This document shows, piece after piece, positions 45,197-54,903 of a stretch of DNA of 64,000 nucleotides. Under the pieces are notes generated by a model. The model made no database searches and was not told where the DNA came from. It was given only the letters and a program-made list of their open reading frames with translations. Position numbers and translations under genes: made by a program. Source of the stretch: IMCC45349 sp047219225 (GTDB taxonomy: Bacteria > Bacteroidota > Bacteroidia > Flavobacteriales > Flavobacteriaceae); contig NZ_CP178208.1 of NCBI RefSeq assembly GCF_047219225.1, forward strand, positions 682,001 through 746,000, given 5' to 3'. Numbering within the stretch: the first letter of the stretch is position 1; every line of letters starts with the position of its first letter.

Positions 45197-46156
45197 TTAT
45201 ACTGTAGTCTCTAAAGAAGCGACTCCTTTTAACATAACTTCTGTCATCTTTTCTATATTAAAATCATGACTCCAATTCCAATCTAATCTTGCTACTGAAT
45301 CATCTATTGATTCTGGCCAAGTGATTGCTATATTTTGTCTAAAATCTGGCTTATAAGTAATTTCAAACTCTGGTATATGCTTTTTTATAGAATCTGCTAT
45401 TTGTTTTGGTGTAAATGACACTGCAGCTAAATTATAAGAAGATTTTATTTTTATATCTTCTTCAGGCACATTCATAATATCCACAGTTGCTTTTACTGCA
45501 TCATCCATAAACATCATAGGAAGTGCAGTGTTTTCATCTATAAAACTTTCATATTGTTTATTCTTGATAGCTTCATGAAAAATCTCAACGGCATAATCAG
45601 TAGTTCCTCCTCCTGGTAATGTTTTCCAGCTTATTATTCCTGGATATCTAATACTCCTTACATCTACACCATAATTCTTGCTATAATACTCACACCATCT
45701 TTCTCCAACTTGTTTAGTAATACCATAAACCGTTGTTGGTTCCATTACAGTATGCTGCGGTGTATCAACTTTAGGTGTTGTAGGCCCAAAAACTGCAATA
45801 CTAGAAGGCCAAAATACTTTGCTTATATATTTTTCCTTAGCTAAGTTTAAAACATGAAATAAAGAAGTCGTATTTAAGTCCCAAGCCAACTCAGGATACT
45901 TTTCTCCAGTAGCACTTAACATAGCTGCCATTAAATAAACTGTATCAATATTATGTTTTTCAATACAGTTCTTAATATCACTATAACTCTTAGCATCTAG
46001 AATCTCAAAAGGACCTGAGTTTACCAAATTTTCATTTTTAGTATTAATATCAGAAGCGATAACATTATCTACTCCATATAAGCTTCTTAACTTAGATGTT
46101 AATTCTGAACCTATTTGACCGCAAGCGCCAATAATTAAAGTTTTAGATGTCTCCAT
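45197..46156 (-). CDS. NAD-dependent epimerase/dehydratase-type L-threonine 3-dehydrogenase
   Basis: A 319-aa short-chain dehydrogenase from METSKTL. Rossmann motif GACGQIG at about residues 10-16, catalytic Y144 and K148 in VYGITK, and SSIAVFGP with the Ser. The wording (GGGTTDYAVEIFHEA, MFMDDAV, SYNLAAVSFTP) matches the SDR-type threonine dehydrogenases, which oxidise L-threonine to 2-amino-3-ketobutyrate. An upstream in-frame ATG at 46189 would add 11 residues, but the minus-strand TAnnTTTG element at 46178-46185 lies inside that extension, which supports 46156. Single-gene unit. Confidence 0.87.
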   Translation of the reverse strand: METSKTLIIGACGQIGSELTSKLRSLYGVDNVIASDINTKNENLVNSGPFEILDAKSYSDIKNCIEKHNIDTVYLMAAMLSATGEKYPELAWDLNTTSLFHVLNLAKEKYISKVFWPSSIAVFGPTTPKVDTPQHTVMEPTTVYGITKQVGERWCEYYSKNYGVDVRSIRYPGIISWKTLPGGGTTDYAVEIFHEAIKNKQYESFIDENTALPMMFMDDAVKATVDIMNVPEEDIKIKSSYNLAAVSFTPKQIADSIKKHIPEFEITYKPDFRQNIAITWPESIDDSVARLDWNWSHDFNIEKMTEVMLKGVASLETTV

Positions 46157-46177
46157 TAAATACAACCATTTAAATCG

Positions 46178-46185
46178 CAAAAATA
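46178..46185 (-). promoter_or_regulatory. -7 promoter element of the threonine-dehydrogenase-like gene
   Basis: Minus-strand TATTTTTG fits TAnnTTTG and ends 21 nt before ATG 46156. This argues against the longer start. Confidence 0.5.
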
Positions 46186-46316
46186 ACAAGAATAGATATT
46201 AAAACTCTTATGATTAATAAAAAAATAACGCTTTGAAATGAACGATATATATTAGATATTTGAAACTCATATTTGCCTCAACGCAATATCCTAAATTAGA
46301 ACAAGTTATTTTTCAC

Positions 46317-46859
46317 ATGAAGACTCCATATTTTATAAACTATTCAATTATTTTATTTTTCACACTATGTTTATATAGTTGTAAAACTGACGGCAAAATA
46401 AAAGAAGAAACTCAGCAAACGGAGGAAAGTGATAAAAAAGACAATAAAATAAGCTCAAAAGATATTGATCAATTAGATTATACCGAATATGTTCTAAGTG
46501 ACTTAGCTCTAGACAAAACTAAAGATTGGGCTAAATTTACTGAACTACAAAACCATATTAATTTTTTAACACAAGGTGACTTATCCTTTTTTAAAGACGA
46601 TAAAGAAATTCTTATTAGTGTTTTTACTGATTTAAAAAAAGAAATTCCAGAATCTGTTAGTGCACCTGAAATAAACGTAAGATTAAGTGTTATTGAAACT
46701 ACTGCTATAAAACTTCAAGAAACTTCTAATATTTACAATATTGAAAAGACATTGCTTTTAAATTCAATTAAAGACGTATTAGTTGCAAACTCAAATCTTA
46801 TTTTACAAATAAACAAGAAGTTTGAACGCGAATCTCAAAACATAGAAAAACCTAACTAA
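46317..46859 (+). CDS. Lipoprotein of unknown function
   Basis: A 180-aa product from ATG 46317; the frame extends to a TTG at 46260, but only the inner start gives a proper lipoprotein signal (MKTPYFINYSIILFFTLCLYSC, lipobox LYSC). The mature protein is acidic and then helical (KTDGKIKEETQQTEESDKKDNK…; LQNHINFLTQGDLSFFKDDKEILISVFTDLKKEIPESV). No known family recognised. Stand-alone gene. Confidence 0.65.
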   Translation: MKTPYFINYSIILFFTLCLYSCKTDGKIKEETQQTEESDKKDNKISSKDIDQLDYTEYVLSDLALDKTKDWAKFTELQNHINFLTQGDLSFFKDDKEILISVFTDLKKEIPESVSAPEINVRLSVIETTAIKLQETSNIYNIEKTLLLNSIKDVLVANSNLILQINKKFERESQNIEKPN

Positions 46860-46991
46860 CAAACACTTACAAGAACACTTTCACATATAAAAACTTAAAA
46901 ATTTTCTTAATTTTTTGTTAAGATGTAACAAAATTGAGATTTAAGCTTCTAAATAGTAAGTAAATTGTACAATAATAAATACTAACGCAAA

Positions 46992-49055
46992 ATGAAAACT
47001 AACTTAAAAAGAGTTTCTCTTTTAAGTGGCATTGCCTTTTTAGGTCTTGTTGCATGTAAAGAAGAGCCAAAAAATGAAGTTGCAGAAGTAGAAAAAATTC
47101 CTGGAATTATTTTAGAAAACATGGATACTTCTGTAAGCCCTAAAGACGACTTTTATAACTATGTAAATGGTAATTGGGCAAAAACGAACACAATTCCTGA
47201 TGAAGAAACTCGTTGGGGAGGATTTGGTGTTTTACGCAAATCAACTAGACAAGATGTATTAGACATCATTAACACTTCCAAAGAATTAGGTACATACGCA
47301 GAAGGTACTGACCAAAAAAAGGCATTATTAATTTTCGAATCAGAATTAGATACTATTGCAAGAAATGAAGCAGGTATTGAACCTCTAAAACCAATATTAG
47401 CTAAAATTGCAAGCATTAGTAATTTAGAAGAAATGCAAACAATTGAAGCTACAACAATGGGAGTTGCTACACCATTTGCAGGTTTAGGAGCTGGACCAGA
47501 TTTAAACAACAGTAGCATGAATACTGCTTGGGTAGGTCCTGGAGGAACAGGATTACAACGTGATTATTATCTAGATCAAGACAGTAAGTCTAAAGAAATT
47601 AGAGAAAAATACAAAGCTCACGTTTCAAGAATGCTTCAATTTATTGAATACAGTAAAGAAGATGCTGATGCAGCTGCAGCAAAAATTATAGCTATGGAAA
47701 CGCAGCTTGTGGAGCCTAGATTAGACAAAGTAGCAGCAAGAGATGCTAGAAACTATAACAATCCAAGATCTATTTCAGAATTGCAAGAAATGTGTCCTGC
47801 AATAAACTGGAACAAAATGATTACTGATTTAGGAATTAAAAAACAGCTAGATACAGTTCTTGTTGCACAACCAAAGTACATGACTGCATTAAATGATTTC
47901 TTAAAATCTACACCAATAGAAGACATCAAAACATTAATCGATTGGACTACAATTAACAATGCAGCAGGATTCTTAACTACAGAAATTGAAAAAGCTAATT
48001 GGGAGTTTTACGCAAAAACTTTAAGCGGTTCTAAAAAGCAACGTGATGCTGAAGAAAGAGCCTTAGGTACAGTTAACAACTCAGTTGGTGAAGCTATTGG
48101 AAAATTATATGTTGAAGCAAAGTTCCCACCTGAAGCTAAAGCCAAAGCTGAAAAAATGATTGAGAATGTTGTTAAAGCATTCCAAAACAGAATTCAAAAG
48201 TTAGATTGGATGACTGATGAAACTAAAGCTAAAGCTATAGAAAAATTAGATAAATTCACGATAAAAATTGCTTACCCAGATGAATGGACAGACTATTCAG
48301 ACTTAATGGTAAAAGAAGGTAATACATATGCCGAAAACATGATGGCAATAGGCCATTGGGCGATACAAGATAATTTATCTGACATTAACGAACCAATCGA
48401 CAAAAAAGAATGGGGAATGCCACCTCAAATGGTAAATGCTTACTACCATCCAATAAATAATGAGATTGTATTTCCAGCAGCAATTTTACAACCTCCTTTC
48501 TACAATTACACAGCAGACGACGCTGTAAATTATGGAGGAATTGGAGCTGTTATTGGACATGAAATATCTCATGCTTTTGACGACTCAGGATCACGTTTTG
48601 ATGCCGATGGGAATTTAAAAAATTGGTGGACAGACAAAGACTTAGAAGAATTTACAAAACGTGGAAATGCTTTAGCTGAGCAATATAGTCAAATTGAAGT
48701 TTTAGATAGCGTATTTATCAATGGAAAGTTTACTCTAGGTGAAAACATAGGTGATTTAGGTGGTGTCCTTGGAGCTTATGATGGTTTACAATTACATTTT
48801 GAAGAAAATGGTAGACCAGATGATATTGATGGGTTTACTGCTGAGCAACGTTTCTTTATGTCTTGGGCAACTGTATGGAGAACTTTAACAAGAGATGATG
48901 CTTTAAGAACATTAATTAAAACAGACACTCACTCTCCAGGAATTCAAAGAGCTACACAACCACTTAAAAATATAGATGCTTTTTATGAAGCTTTTGATAT
49001 TAAAGAAGGTGATGGTATGTGGTTAGCTCCTGAAAAAAGAGTTAGAATTTGGTAA
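46992..49055 (+). CDS. M13 family metalloendopeptidase (neprilysin/PepO-like), lipoprotein
   Basis: A 687-aa predicted lipoprotein (lipobox LVAC at about residue 22). The N-terminal M13 domain opens with SPKDDFYNYVNGNWAKTNTIPDEETRWGGF. The catalytic domain has HEISH (H523, E524, H527) and GENIGDLGG with the third ligand E584 and D588. NAYYHPINNEIVFPAAILQPPFY precedes the zinc site, as in neprilysin. It cleaves oligopeptides of limited size in the envelope. Stand-alone plus-strand gene. Confidence 0.96.
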   Translation: MKTNLKRVSLLSGIAFLGLVACKEEPKNEVAEVEKIPGIILENMDTSVSPKDDFYNYVNGNWAKTNTIPDEETRWGGFGVLRKSTRQDVLDIINTSKELGTYAEGTDQKKALLIFESELDTIARNEAGIEPLKPILAKIASISNLEEMQTIEATTMGVATPFAGLGAGPDLNNSSMNTAWVGPGGTGLQRDYYLDQDSKSKEIREKYKAHVSRMLQFIEYSKEDADAAAAKIIAMETQLVEPRLDKVAARDARNYNNPRSISELQEMCPAINWNKMITDLGIKKQLDTVLVAQPKYMTALNDFLKSTPIEDIKTLIDWTTINNAAGFLTTEIEKANWEFYAKTLSGSKKQRDAEERALGTVNNSVGEAIGKLYVEAKFPPEAKAKAEKMIENVVKAFQNRIQKLDWMTDETKAKAIEKLDKFTIKIAYPDEWTDYSDLMVKEGNTYAENMMAIGHWAIQDNLSDINEPIDKKEWGMPPQMVNAYYHPINNEIVFPAAILQPPFYNYTADDAVNYGGIGAVIGHEISHAFDDSGSRFDADGNLKNWWTDKDLEEFTKRGNALAEQYSQIEVLDSVFINGKFTLGENIGDLGGVLGAYDGLQLHFEENGRPDDIDGFTAEQRFFMSWATVWRTLTRDDALRTLIKTDTHSPGIQRATQPLKNIDAFYEAFDIKEGDGMWLAPEKRVRIW

Positions 49056-49069
49056 AACATACCTACATA

Positions 49070-49101
49070 AAAAAAGCAGCTCATTGAGCTGCTTTTTTAT
49101 T
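49070..49101. terminator. Bidirectional terminator between convergent genes
   Basis: GCAGCTC/GAGCTGC (49076-49082 with 49086-49092) with A7 to the left and T6 to the right. Confidence 0.88.
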
Positions 49102-49125
49102 TTATAAACTCTACTCTACTAAAAA

Positions 49126-49824
49126 CTATTCTTTTTTAGTTTCATTTAGCTTTGATGTTAACGCCTCTTTACTAATTAAAGCTAAATTAAAATTTGGAGC
49201 CATAGCAATGGCTTCGTCAAATAAAATAATTGCTGCTTCAATATTTGATTGTGGGTTTTCTCTAAACAATGCCAAACCTTTTAAATATAAAAAACCTGCC
49301 TTTATTGGCACTTGATAAGGCACTTGAGCCTCATAATATGTTCTCCCTATATCTGATGGTGAATTTGCTAAACCATAAGTAATATTAAGGCTTGCTCCAG
49401 CTAAGTCATTAGCCTGAATCTTTAAATCAGCCAACTCATAAGCTGTCATTACAGTTCTTTTACGCTTGTATAATATTTCGTATTGCTGAATAGCTCTCTC
49501 TACTTCATTTAATGCTTTTAACGATACAGCCTTTACCTCTAAAGCTAAATCACTATCGTTCTCATTAACATCAATACCAATAACATTCAATGCTTGAACA
49601 TGCTTACCTTCGTTCATATAATAAGCAGACAAAGTATCTTTCCTAGCTTGATTTGGTTGTAAAATATTTAAATGTGTTAAAGCATTTATTACTCCTTGTA
49701 CATCACCTTGAGATTTCATTTGATTGTAATACGCCTCGTAATGCTTTAATAACTCACTATTGCTTTGTGCAGTCACTTGAAAAGCACATAATAACATTAA
49801 TATTCCTATTATTTTTTTCATCAT
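49126..49824 (-). CDS. Secreted TPR-like protein
   Basis: A 232-aa protein with signal peptide (MMKKIIGILMLLCAFQVTAQ) and degenerate TPR helices: QGVINALTHLNILQPNQARKDTLSAYYMNEGKHVQAL, VERAIQQYEILYKRKRTVMTAYELADLKIQ and AAIILFDEAIAMAPNFNLALI. Periplasmic, role unknown. A TAnnTTTG element (49848-49841, minus) precedes it, and it stands 63 bp from the M28 gene that ends upstream. Confidence 0.75.
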   Translation of the reverse strand: MMKKIIGILMLLCAFQVTAQSNSELLKHYEAYYNQMKSQGDVQGVINALTHLNILQPNQARKDTLSAYYMNEGKHVQALNVIGIDVNENDSDLALEVKAVSLKALNEVERAIQQYEILYKRKRTVMTAYELADLKIQANDLAGASLNITYGLANSPSDIGRTYYEAQVPYQVPIKAGFLYLKGLALFRENPQSNIEAAIILFDEAIAMAPNFNLALISKEALTSKLNETKKE

Positions 49825-49840
49825 AATTATTTTAAGGTTT

Positions 49841-49848
49841 CAAATCTA
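49841..49848 (-). promoter_or_regulatory. -7 promoter element of the secreted TPR gene
   Basis: Minus-strand TAGATTTG matches TAnnTTTG, 16 nt before the ATG at 49824. Confidence 0.4.
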
Positions 49849-49887
49849 AACAATTATGCGAAACAATAGTAATGCCAATTATGTATT

Positions 49888-52188
49888 TTACTCTATTTTA
49901 ATAGTTTTAGTAATAATTACAGCATCATTTAATATAAATGGTTTAGGAATCATATTCTTTGATCTTTCTGGTACTGAAAAAAGTGGATTATCCAATAAAT
50001 CATTAGACGCTTCATAAACAACTAACTCTGTACTTTGATCCTTAGGCACCGTAAATTGCATTTCTAAAGGTTCATTATCTACCATAAAATATGTAAACAG
50101 TCGACCACTTCGCCTGTTTTCAAAAGCATAACTTTCCAAATTTTTCTTATACGCTGCCACACCATTAATTTTAAAGTCTTTAAACTTATATTGCTCTTGT
50201 GAGAAAAGCTCTATCCTATTAATTGATCTTTGAGGTTTTATATAAACAGACAAATGTCTTAAATCATTAATTATTGTATCCTTATAAATTTCAATTTTAG
50301 GTTCCTTTAGATTCTTCACGCTTGTTGCTTTAGAAAACGTAAAACCAGAACCATATTTGCTAGCAATAACATTTCCTTTTAAGGAAGCTGCATTTTTAGC
50401 ATCCTCTCCTAAATAGTTTTTTGTCCAACTATCTAACACCTTATCATACGTAGCCCAACTTGCAGAATTATCATCTGCATTTAACACATAGGCTAAACTA
50501 TTTGGTTTTTGTCTTTCTTCAGTGAATGAAGATTTAAAATGGGCAGAAATTAAAAAGAAGATTGAAATGCATAATACAATATAAGACCAACGTCTTTTAT
50601 GTTTAAAAAAGCCAAAAACAGGCAACAACAAAACAAATATTAAAGCTGTTAGAATACAACTTCCAAATAATATTCCTAAACCTAAACCTACTGGAAACAT
50701 TTTTATAAATGGACTCATAATAGTTAACAATGGAAATGCTAAAATTGCCATTAAAGCTAAATTAGGCTTACGTTGTTTTATAAGTACAAATAAACTCGCT
50801 AATGCAAAATACACTGGAATAATAAAAAAGCTTGCTCCTTCTAATTTTAAAGCCACAATTACACACACCAATAACCAAATAAATATTGGAGCAACTAATA
50901 TACTAGCAACATTTCCTGGTTTATAAAACCTACTATAAATCCATAAACAAATTGCAACAGTCATAATTGCAAAAGCCCAAATATAAGTATGTCCATTATA
51001 TGTAAAACCATGAAGCATTTCACCATATTCAGGATACATCCATTTTATAGCTTTCCATAAAGCAAAACCAACTCCTCCTGACACAATAATTGACAATAAT
51101 GCAGGTATTATTCCCTTTACTACATCTTCCCTAATTAGTCTTTTAGATTTAAAACCATAAATAACTAAGCCAATAAATAATACAAATGCAATAATTAACA
51201 TTGGCCAAATCCAAGCAAACGGATAAATTACTGTATGAAATAATGGTACATTAAAATATATATAATCCTCGTTACTCTTTACATTGGATAAGTCAGCCTT
51301 AGCATAATAATCAAGCAAAGGCATTAAATAACTACCTTGATGCTCTAAAGTATTTCTATCTAAACGTTCGTATGTATCATTAGCAGTATGATAATCAAAA
51401 TGATCATCAATAAAAGCAAAATTAAATCCATCTATATCTCCATCTTCTCTAAAGCGTGTTAAATCTGTATCATTAGGTAACATTTTATAGATACTATATG
51501 CCAATGAATTAGCAACAGGAAACTTAGGATTTGCTTCTACAAACCCTTTCATTAAGTTGGCATTTCCTTGATTAGTTTCAATAAGCATATAACTTGGCCC
51601 TCCACTACCTCTTGCTTCAAAGTTTAATACTAGACCTACATCTTTTACCCATTCATGTTTATTTACAAATATATCTGCACCATTAAGCCCTAACTCTTCC
51701 GAATCGCTTATTAAAACAATAATATCATTTTGAGGTTTTTGACCATTATTTAAAAAAGCTCTTAAGCCTTCTAAAATTGTGACTACTCCTGAACCAGCAT
51801 CACTAGCTCCAAACGAAGAATGAGGAGAACTATCGTAATGAGAAAGTAAAAGTAATGCTTTAGAATTATTAGTTCCTTTTAGTCTTGCTAAAATGTTTTT
51901 TGGTTTAGAAAAATTTCCCCATTGACTAATCGAGTAACCTTCTTGAATATGAGTATCAAACCCTAGTTTATTCAACTCTTCTACAATATAACCTCGTACC
52001 TGCTCATGAGCAACACTACCTACAGGGTGTTCTTCTTTTGAAATTTCTTCAAGATGCACCAATGCTCTTGCTGTTGAAAACTTATTTTTATCGGTATCAA
52101 TATTTGAAATATTACTAGGAAGTAGTGCATAAAAACTCCAGTAAACTGCTGCTATTATTAGCAGCAATGCAATTGCCTTTTTTAGCAT
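49888..52188 (-). CDS. M28 family metallopeptidase with multi-pass membrane domain
   Basis: A 766-aa protein with an N-terminal helix (about 5-22) and an M28 aminopeptidase domain at about residues 40-310: SHYDSSPHSSFGASDAGSG (H117, D130), LISDSEELGLNGAD (E164/E165), NFEARGSGGP, and FAFIDDHFDYHTANDTYERLD with the last His ligand. Eight or so membrane helices follow (about 325-560), then a C-terminal beta domain (about 575-766). The layout resembles ER metallopeptidase 1 (Fxna). It removes N-terminal residues from peptides outside the inner membrane. Confidence 0.92.
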   Translation of the reverse strand: MLKKAIALLLIIAAVYWSFYALLPSNISNIDTDKNKFSTARALVHLEEISKEEHPVGSVAHEQVRGYIVEELNKLGFDTHIQEGYSISQWGNFSKPKNILARLKGTNNSKALLLLSHYDSSPHSSFGASDAGSGVVTILEGLRAFLNNGQKPQNDIIVLISDSEELGLNGADIFVNKHEWVKDVGLVLNFEARGSGGPSYMLIETNQGNANLMKGFVEANPKFPVANSLAYSIYKMLPNDTDLTRFREDGDIDGFNFAFIDDHFDYHTANDTYERLDRNTLEHQGSYLMPLLDYYAKADLSNVKSNEDYIYFNVPLFHTVIYPFAWIWPMLIIAFVLFIGLVIYGFKSKRLIREDVVKGIIPALLSIIVSGGVGFALWKAIKWMYPEYGEMLHGFTYNGHTYIWAFAIMTVAICLWIYSRFYKPGNVASILVAPIFIWLLVCVIVALKLEGASFFIIPVYFALASLFVLIKQRKPNLALMAILAFPLLTIMSPFIKMFPVGLGLGILFGSCILTALIFVLLLPVFGFFKHKRRWSYIVLCISIFFLISAHFKSSFTEERQKPNSLAYVLNADDNSASWATYDKVLDSWTKNYLGEDAKNAASLKGNVIASKYGSGFTFSKATSVKNLKEPKIEIYKDTIINDLRHLSVYIKPQRSINRIELFSQEQYKFKDFKINGVAAYKKNLESYAFENRRSGRLFTYFMVDNEPLEMQFTVPKDQSTELVVYEASNDLLDNPLFSVPERSKNMIPKPFILNDAVIITKTIKIE

Positions 52189-52288
52189 TTTAAAATTGAA
52201 TTAGTAGTTTTTATAAAATTAGTAAAATTTATTTTTAGGCTAACTAACTAAAAATAAGTAACTTTAAATAACACTAAACTAAAAAATC

Positions 52289-52753
52289 ATGGGAATAAAA
52301 AGTTTTCAAGGCTCCAGAAGAGAACAACCTGCAGAAGATAATTCTCCTATTAAGGTAAAGGATTATATGACTCGAAATCTTATTACTTTTAAACCAGAAC
52401 AATCTGTTGAAGAGGTTATAGAAACCTTAATAAAACACAAAATTTCTGGTGGTCCTGTAGTAAATGATAAAAATGAATTAATTGGTGTGATATCTGAAGG
52501 TGATTGCATCAAACAAATTAGTGAAAGTAGATATTACAATATGCCTATGGAAAACAGTTCTGTTGAAAAGCACATGATTACAAATGTAGAAACCATTGAT
52601 GGTAACTTAACTGTTTTTGATGCTGCCAATAAATTTCTTGAAGCAAGACGCAGACGCTTTCCTATTGTAGAAAATGGTGTATTGGTAGGTCAAATAAGTC
52701 AAAAAGATGTACTTATTGCAGCCATGAAATTAAAAGGTCATAATTGGAAATAG
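52289..52753 (+). CDS. Tandem CBS domain protein
   Basis: A 154-aa cytoplasmic protein consisting of a short tail and two CBS domains: about residues 24-80 (VKDYMTRNLITFKPEQSVEEVIETLIKHKISGGPVV … GVISEGDCIKQI) and 93-150 (VEKHMITNVETIDGNLTVFDAANKFLEARRRRFPIV … GQISQKDVLIAAM). Such stand-alone pairs bind adenine nucleotides and act as energy sensors; target unknown. It converges on the GIDE-like gene with 1 bp between stops. Confidence 0.92.
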   Translation: MGIKSFQGSRREQPAEDNSPIKVKDYMTRNLITFKPEQSVEEVIETLIKHKISGGPVVNDKNELIGVISEGDCIKQISESRYYNMPMENSSVEKHMITNVETIDGNLTVFDAANKFLEARRRRFPIVENGVLVGQISQKDVLIAAMKLKGHNWK

Positions 52754-52754
52754 A

Positions 52755-53477
52755 TTAAATTTTCCTTTCTACACGTTCTAAAGCTTTTGGTTCATCTGTA
52801 ATTAAAAGCTTTTCTTTTTCGCTCCCTTGAAGCGTTAGCACTCTAGAATATGAGAAACCTTCAATAGGCTCATTTAATGCTTTCCATTTCCCAATCCCTT
52901 TTACAGCAATTTTTTCGTCTAAAGCAATGATACCTTCTTTATATCGTATTGTTTTATTAAAGCCTAATAATCCTGTACTGTCTTTATTATGTTGTGCTAA
53001 ATAGTTTTCAAGTTTAATTGTTGGGTCATTCATAAACCCTGAGTTTTTTTCATGGTCTTTAACTAAATATACCCTTTTAAAACTATCGGTTTCAGAGTCT
53101 GCTTTAACTATTGCTAATTCTGAATTACTTTCAATAAAAAAGTCTTGCTTCTTAGTTTCATCAATCATAGTATGCCAACTTTTATCTCCTTTTCTTTCAA
53201 CAAGCACATGATAGTATACACATTTACGACCACTTAAAGGTGCAATCAATGGTTCATGTACATATTTTGCTTTTCCTACAAGTTTTGCATATTCTCTATC
53301 TCTAACACTACTTATATTCTTCCTTCTTGACTTTTTTAGTTCTCTTAGGATTCTATTTTTATCGCTAAAATAGAAGCTTAAAAACATTATTACTCCAACA
53401 GCAGAAAATATAACTATTGGAATCAAGAAATTATCTTCTTTAATCAATACTAAAATTTGGCGCATATTAATTTTCAC
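52755..53477 (-). CDS. GIDE-domain-like membrane protein
   Basis: A 240-aa protein with a membrane helix at about residues 17-35, then a domain beginning LVGKAKYVHEPLIAPLSGRKCVYYHVLVER, the pattern of the GIDE domain of eukaryotic MULAN/MAPL ubiquitin ligases. Bacterial members lack the RING finger, as here. It may recognise lipids or partners at the membrane. It overlaps the zinc-ribbon gene by 11 nt. Confidence 0.7.
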   Translation of the reverse strand: MKINMRQILVLIKEDNFLIPIVIFSAVGVIMFLSFYFSDKNRILRELKKSRRKNISSVRDREYAKLVGKAKYVHEPLIAPLSGRKCVYYHVLVERKGDKSWHTMIDETKKQDFFIESNSELAIVKADSETDSFKRVYLVKDHEKNSGFMNDPTIKLENYLAQHNKDSTGLLGFNKTIRYKEGIIALDEKIAVKGIGKWKALNEPIEGFSYSRVLTLQGSEKEKLLITDEPKALERVERKI

Positions 53478-53817
53478 GTTTTACAAGTGCATAAAAATCA
53501 TTTTCTAAAGGCAAGTAACCTTGATCATACACAAAGTAATATACTGTTCCTGCTTTGGTTGTATAAATACTTGTAATGTAGTTAAAGTCAAAACCCCTTT
53601 CAATAAGTTTAGCTCTGGAAGTTTTTGTTTTTTGCTCTGGATTTAAAACTTCTAGAATTCTCCAATTTTTTCGCAACCTATTATTTACATTTCTTATAAG
53701 GTTTTTACTGTCTTTATTTACACGATTGTTATAAGCATTTCTACAACCATCGCTACAAAACTTTTTATCAATACGACCAACTATTTTATCTCCACACTCA
53801 GGACATTTTTTTTCCAT
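53467..53817 (-). CDS. Zinc-ribbon protein of unknown function
   Basis: A 116-aa protein from the ATG at 53817: MEKKCPECGDKIVGRIDKKFCSDGCRNAYNNR contains four Cys in CPECG…CSDGC, a treble-clef or MYM-like zinc ribbon. A basic helix and a beta-rich end (YITSIYTTKAGTVYYFVYDQGY) follow. A longer in-frame start at 53868 would add 17 Lys-rich residues but runs deep into the upstream GNAT gene; the shorter form overlaps it by 20 nt. Probably DNA- or RNA-associated. Confidence 0.75.
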   Translation of the reverse strand: MEKKCPECGDKIVGRIDKKFCSDGCRNAYNNRVNKDSKNLIRNVNNRLRKNWRILEVLNPEQKTKTSRAKLIERGFDFNYITSIYTTKAGTVYYFVYDQGYLPLENDFYALVKREN

Positions 53818-54349
53818 AATCTTCTTTTTTAAGTTCGTACCAATTTGCTTTAACATCTTCAAATTCAAACTCGTTTATAAATTGCAATCCTATTTTTTTT
53901 AGAACAACATTGGACGCAATATTATCAATTTCGGCAGCACCACACATGGTTTTTATATTTAACTCTTTAAATCCATAATCCATAGCAGCCAAAGCTGATT
54001 CGGTTGCATAGCCTTTTCCCCAATATCTTGGAATAAAACGATAACCAATATCATAAAACTCTGTTTTACCATTTAGCATTTCTTTTTTACCAGTATTAAG
54101 TTTTATCCCAGACCAACCTATAAAATCGCCACTAGATTTTTCTATCGCAGCAAACCTACCAATACCTAAATTGTCGTATTGCTTATGAATAAACTTAATA
54201 ACATCTTCAGCTTGTTCTTTTGTTTTAATAGGGTTATTCCCTAAGTATCTATGAACATCTGGATTTGAATCTAACTCAAACATACCATCTAAATCTGTTG
54301 TTTGAATTTCTCTTAATATGAGCCTTTCTGTTTCTATATAAACTTTCAT
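53798..54349 (-). CDS. GNAT-family N-acetyltransferase (RimJ/RimL-like), copy 2
   Basis: A 183-aa acetyltransferase: ETERLILREIQTTDLDGMFELDSNPDVHRYLG at the start, acetyl-CoA loop YWGKGYATESALAAMDYGF, and the last strand CGAAEIDNIASNVVLKKIGL. It uses acetyl-CoA to modify an amino group; the acceptor is unknown. It starts directly after the stop of its paralogue (54350) and overlaps the zinc-ribbon gene. Confidence 0.9.
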   Translation of the reverse strand: MKVYIETERLILREIQTTDLDGMFELDSNPDVHRYLGNNPIKTKEQAEDVIKFIHKQYDNLGIGRFAAIEKSSGDFIGWSGIKLNTGKKEMLNGKTEFYDIGYRFIPRYWGKGYATESALAAMDYGFKELNIKTMCGAAEIDNIASNVVLKKIGLQFINEFEFEDVKANWYELKKEDYGKKMS

Positions 54350-54874
54350 TTATTTAATGTTTGGATTAGTAATTGTAAATATTTGATTATGCTCAACTTC
54401 GTCATCTTTTCTTTGCTCATCTAAAACAAATCCTTGACCTACAAGTAAACGTGTTGAACTTAAATTGTCTTTATGCGTAAAGGCTTCTATGGTTTGTATA
54501 TTTAACCTCGTAAATGCAAAATCTAAAACACATTTTAAAGCTTCGGTCATAATACCTTTACCATGAAACTCTGGTAATAACTCATAACCTGTTTCTGCAA
54601 CGGTTTTATTATTATTAAAATTCCATAAACATATGGAGCCTATTAAATCATGACTTTCTTTAAGTGAAATTACCCAATAAAAAACCGCATTATTGGTTAT
54701 ACTTTGCTGTATTTTTTCAACAAACTGCTTGCCTTCGTTTTTATTTTGAGCTTCTGGCCTTCCTATATATTTATTTACTTCTGGATTTGACCTTAAACTA
54801 AAAACAGCATCTGCATCTTCCATTTGAAGCGCTCTTAATATTAATCGTTCTGTCTGTAATACTGTAAAATCCAT
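54350..54874 (-). CDS. GNAT-family N-acetyltransferase (RimJ/RimL-like), copy 1
   Basis: A 174-aa acetyltransferase with the same opening (QTERLILRALQMEDADAVFSLRSNPEVNKYIG), acetyl-CoA loop FHGKGIMTEALKCVLDFAF and AFTHKDNLSSTRLLVGQGF. The shared starts mark a tandem duplication with divergence, so the substrates probably differ. Confidence 0.9.
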   Translation of the reverse strand: MDFTVLQTERLILRALQMEDADAVFSLRSNPEVNKYIGRPEAQNKNEGKQFVEKIQQSITNNAVFYWVISLKESHDLIGSICLWNFNNNKTVAETGYELLPEFHGKGIMTEALKCVLDFAFTRLNIQTIEAFTHKDNLSSTRLLVGQGFVLDEQRKDDEVEHNQIFTITNPNIK

Positions 54875-54903
54875 TTGGTTGTTGTTTAATATACTTGCTA
54901 ATT

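Noticed and set aside
46260..46316. N-terminal extension of the 46317 lipoprotein from TTG 46260
   Set aside because: The extension hides the lipoprotein signal in the interior; the inner ATG gives a normal lipobox protein.
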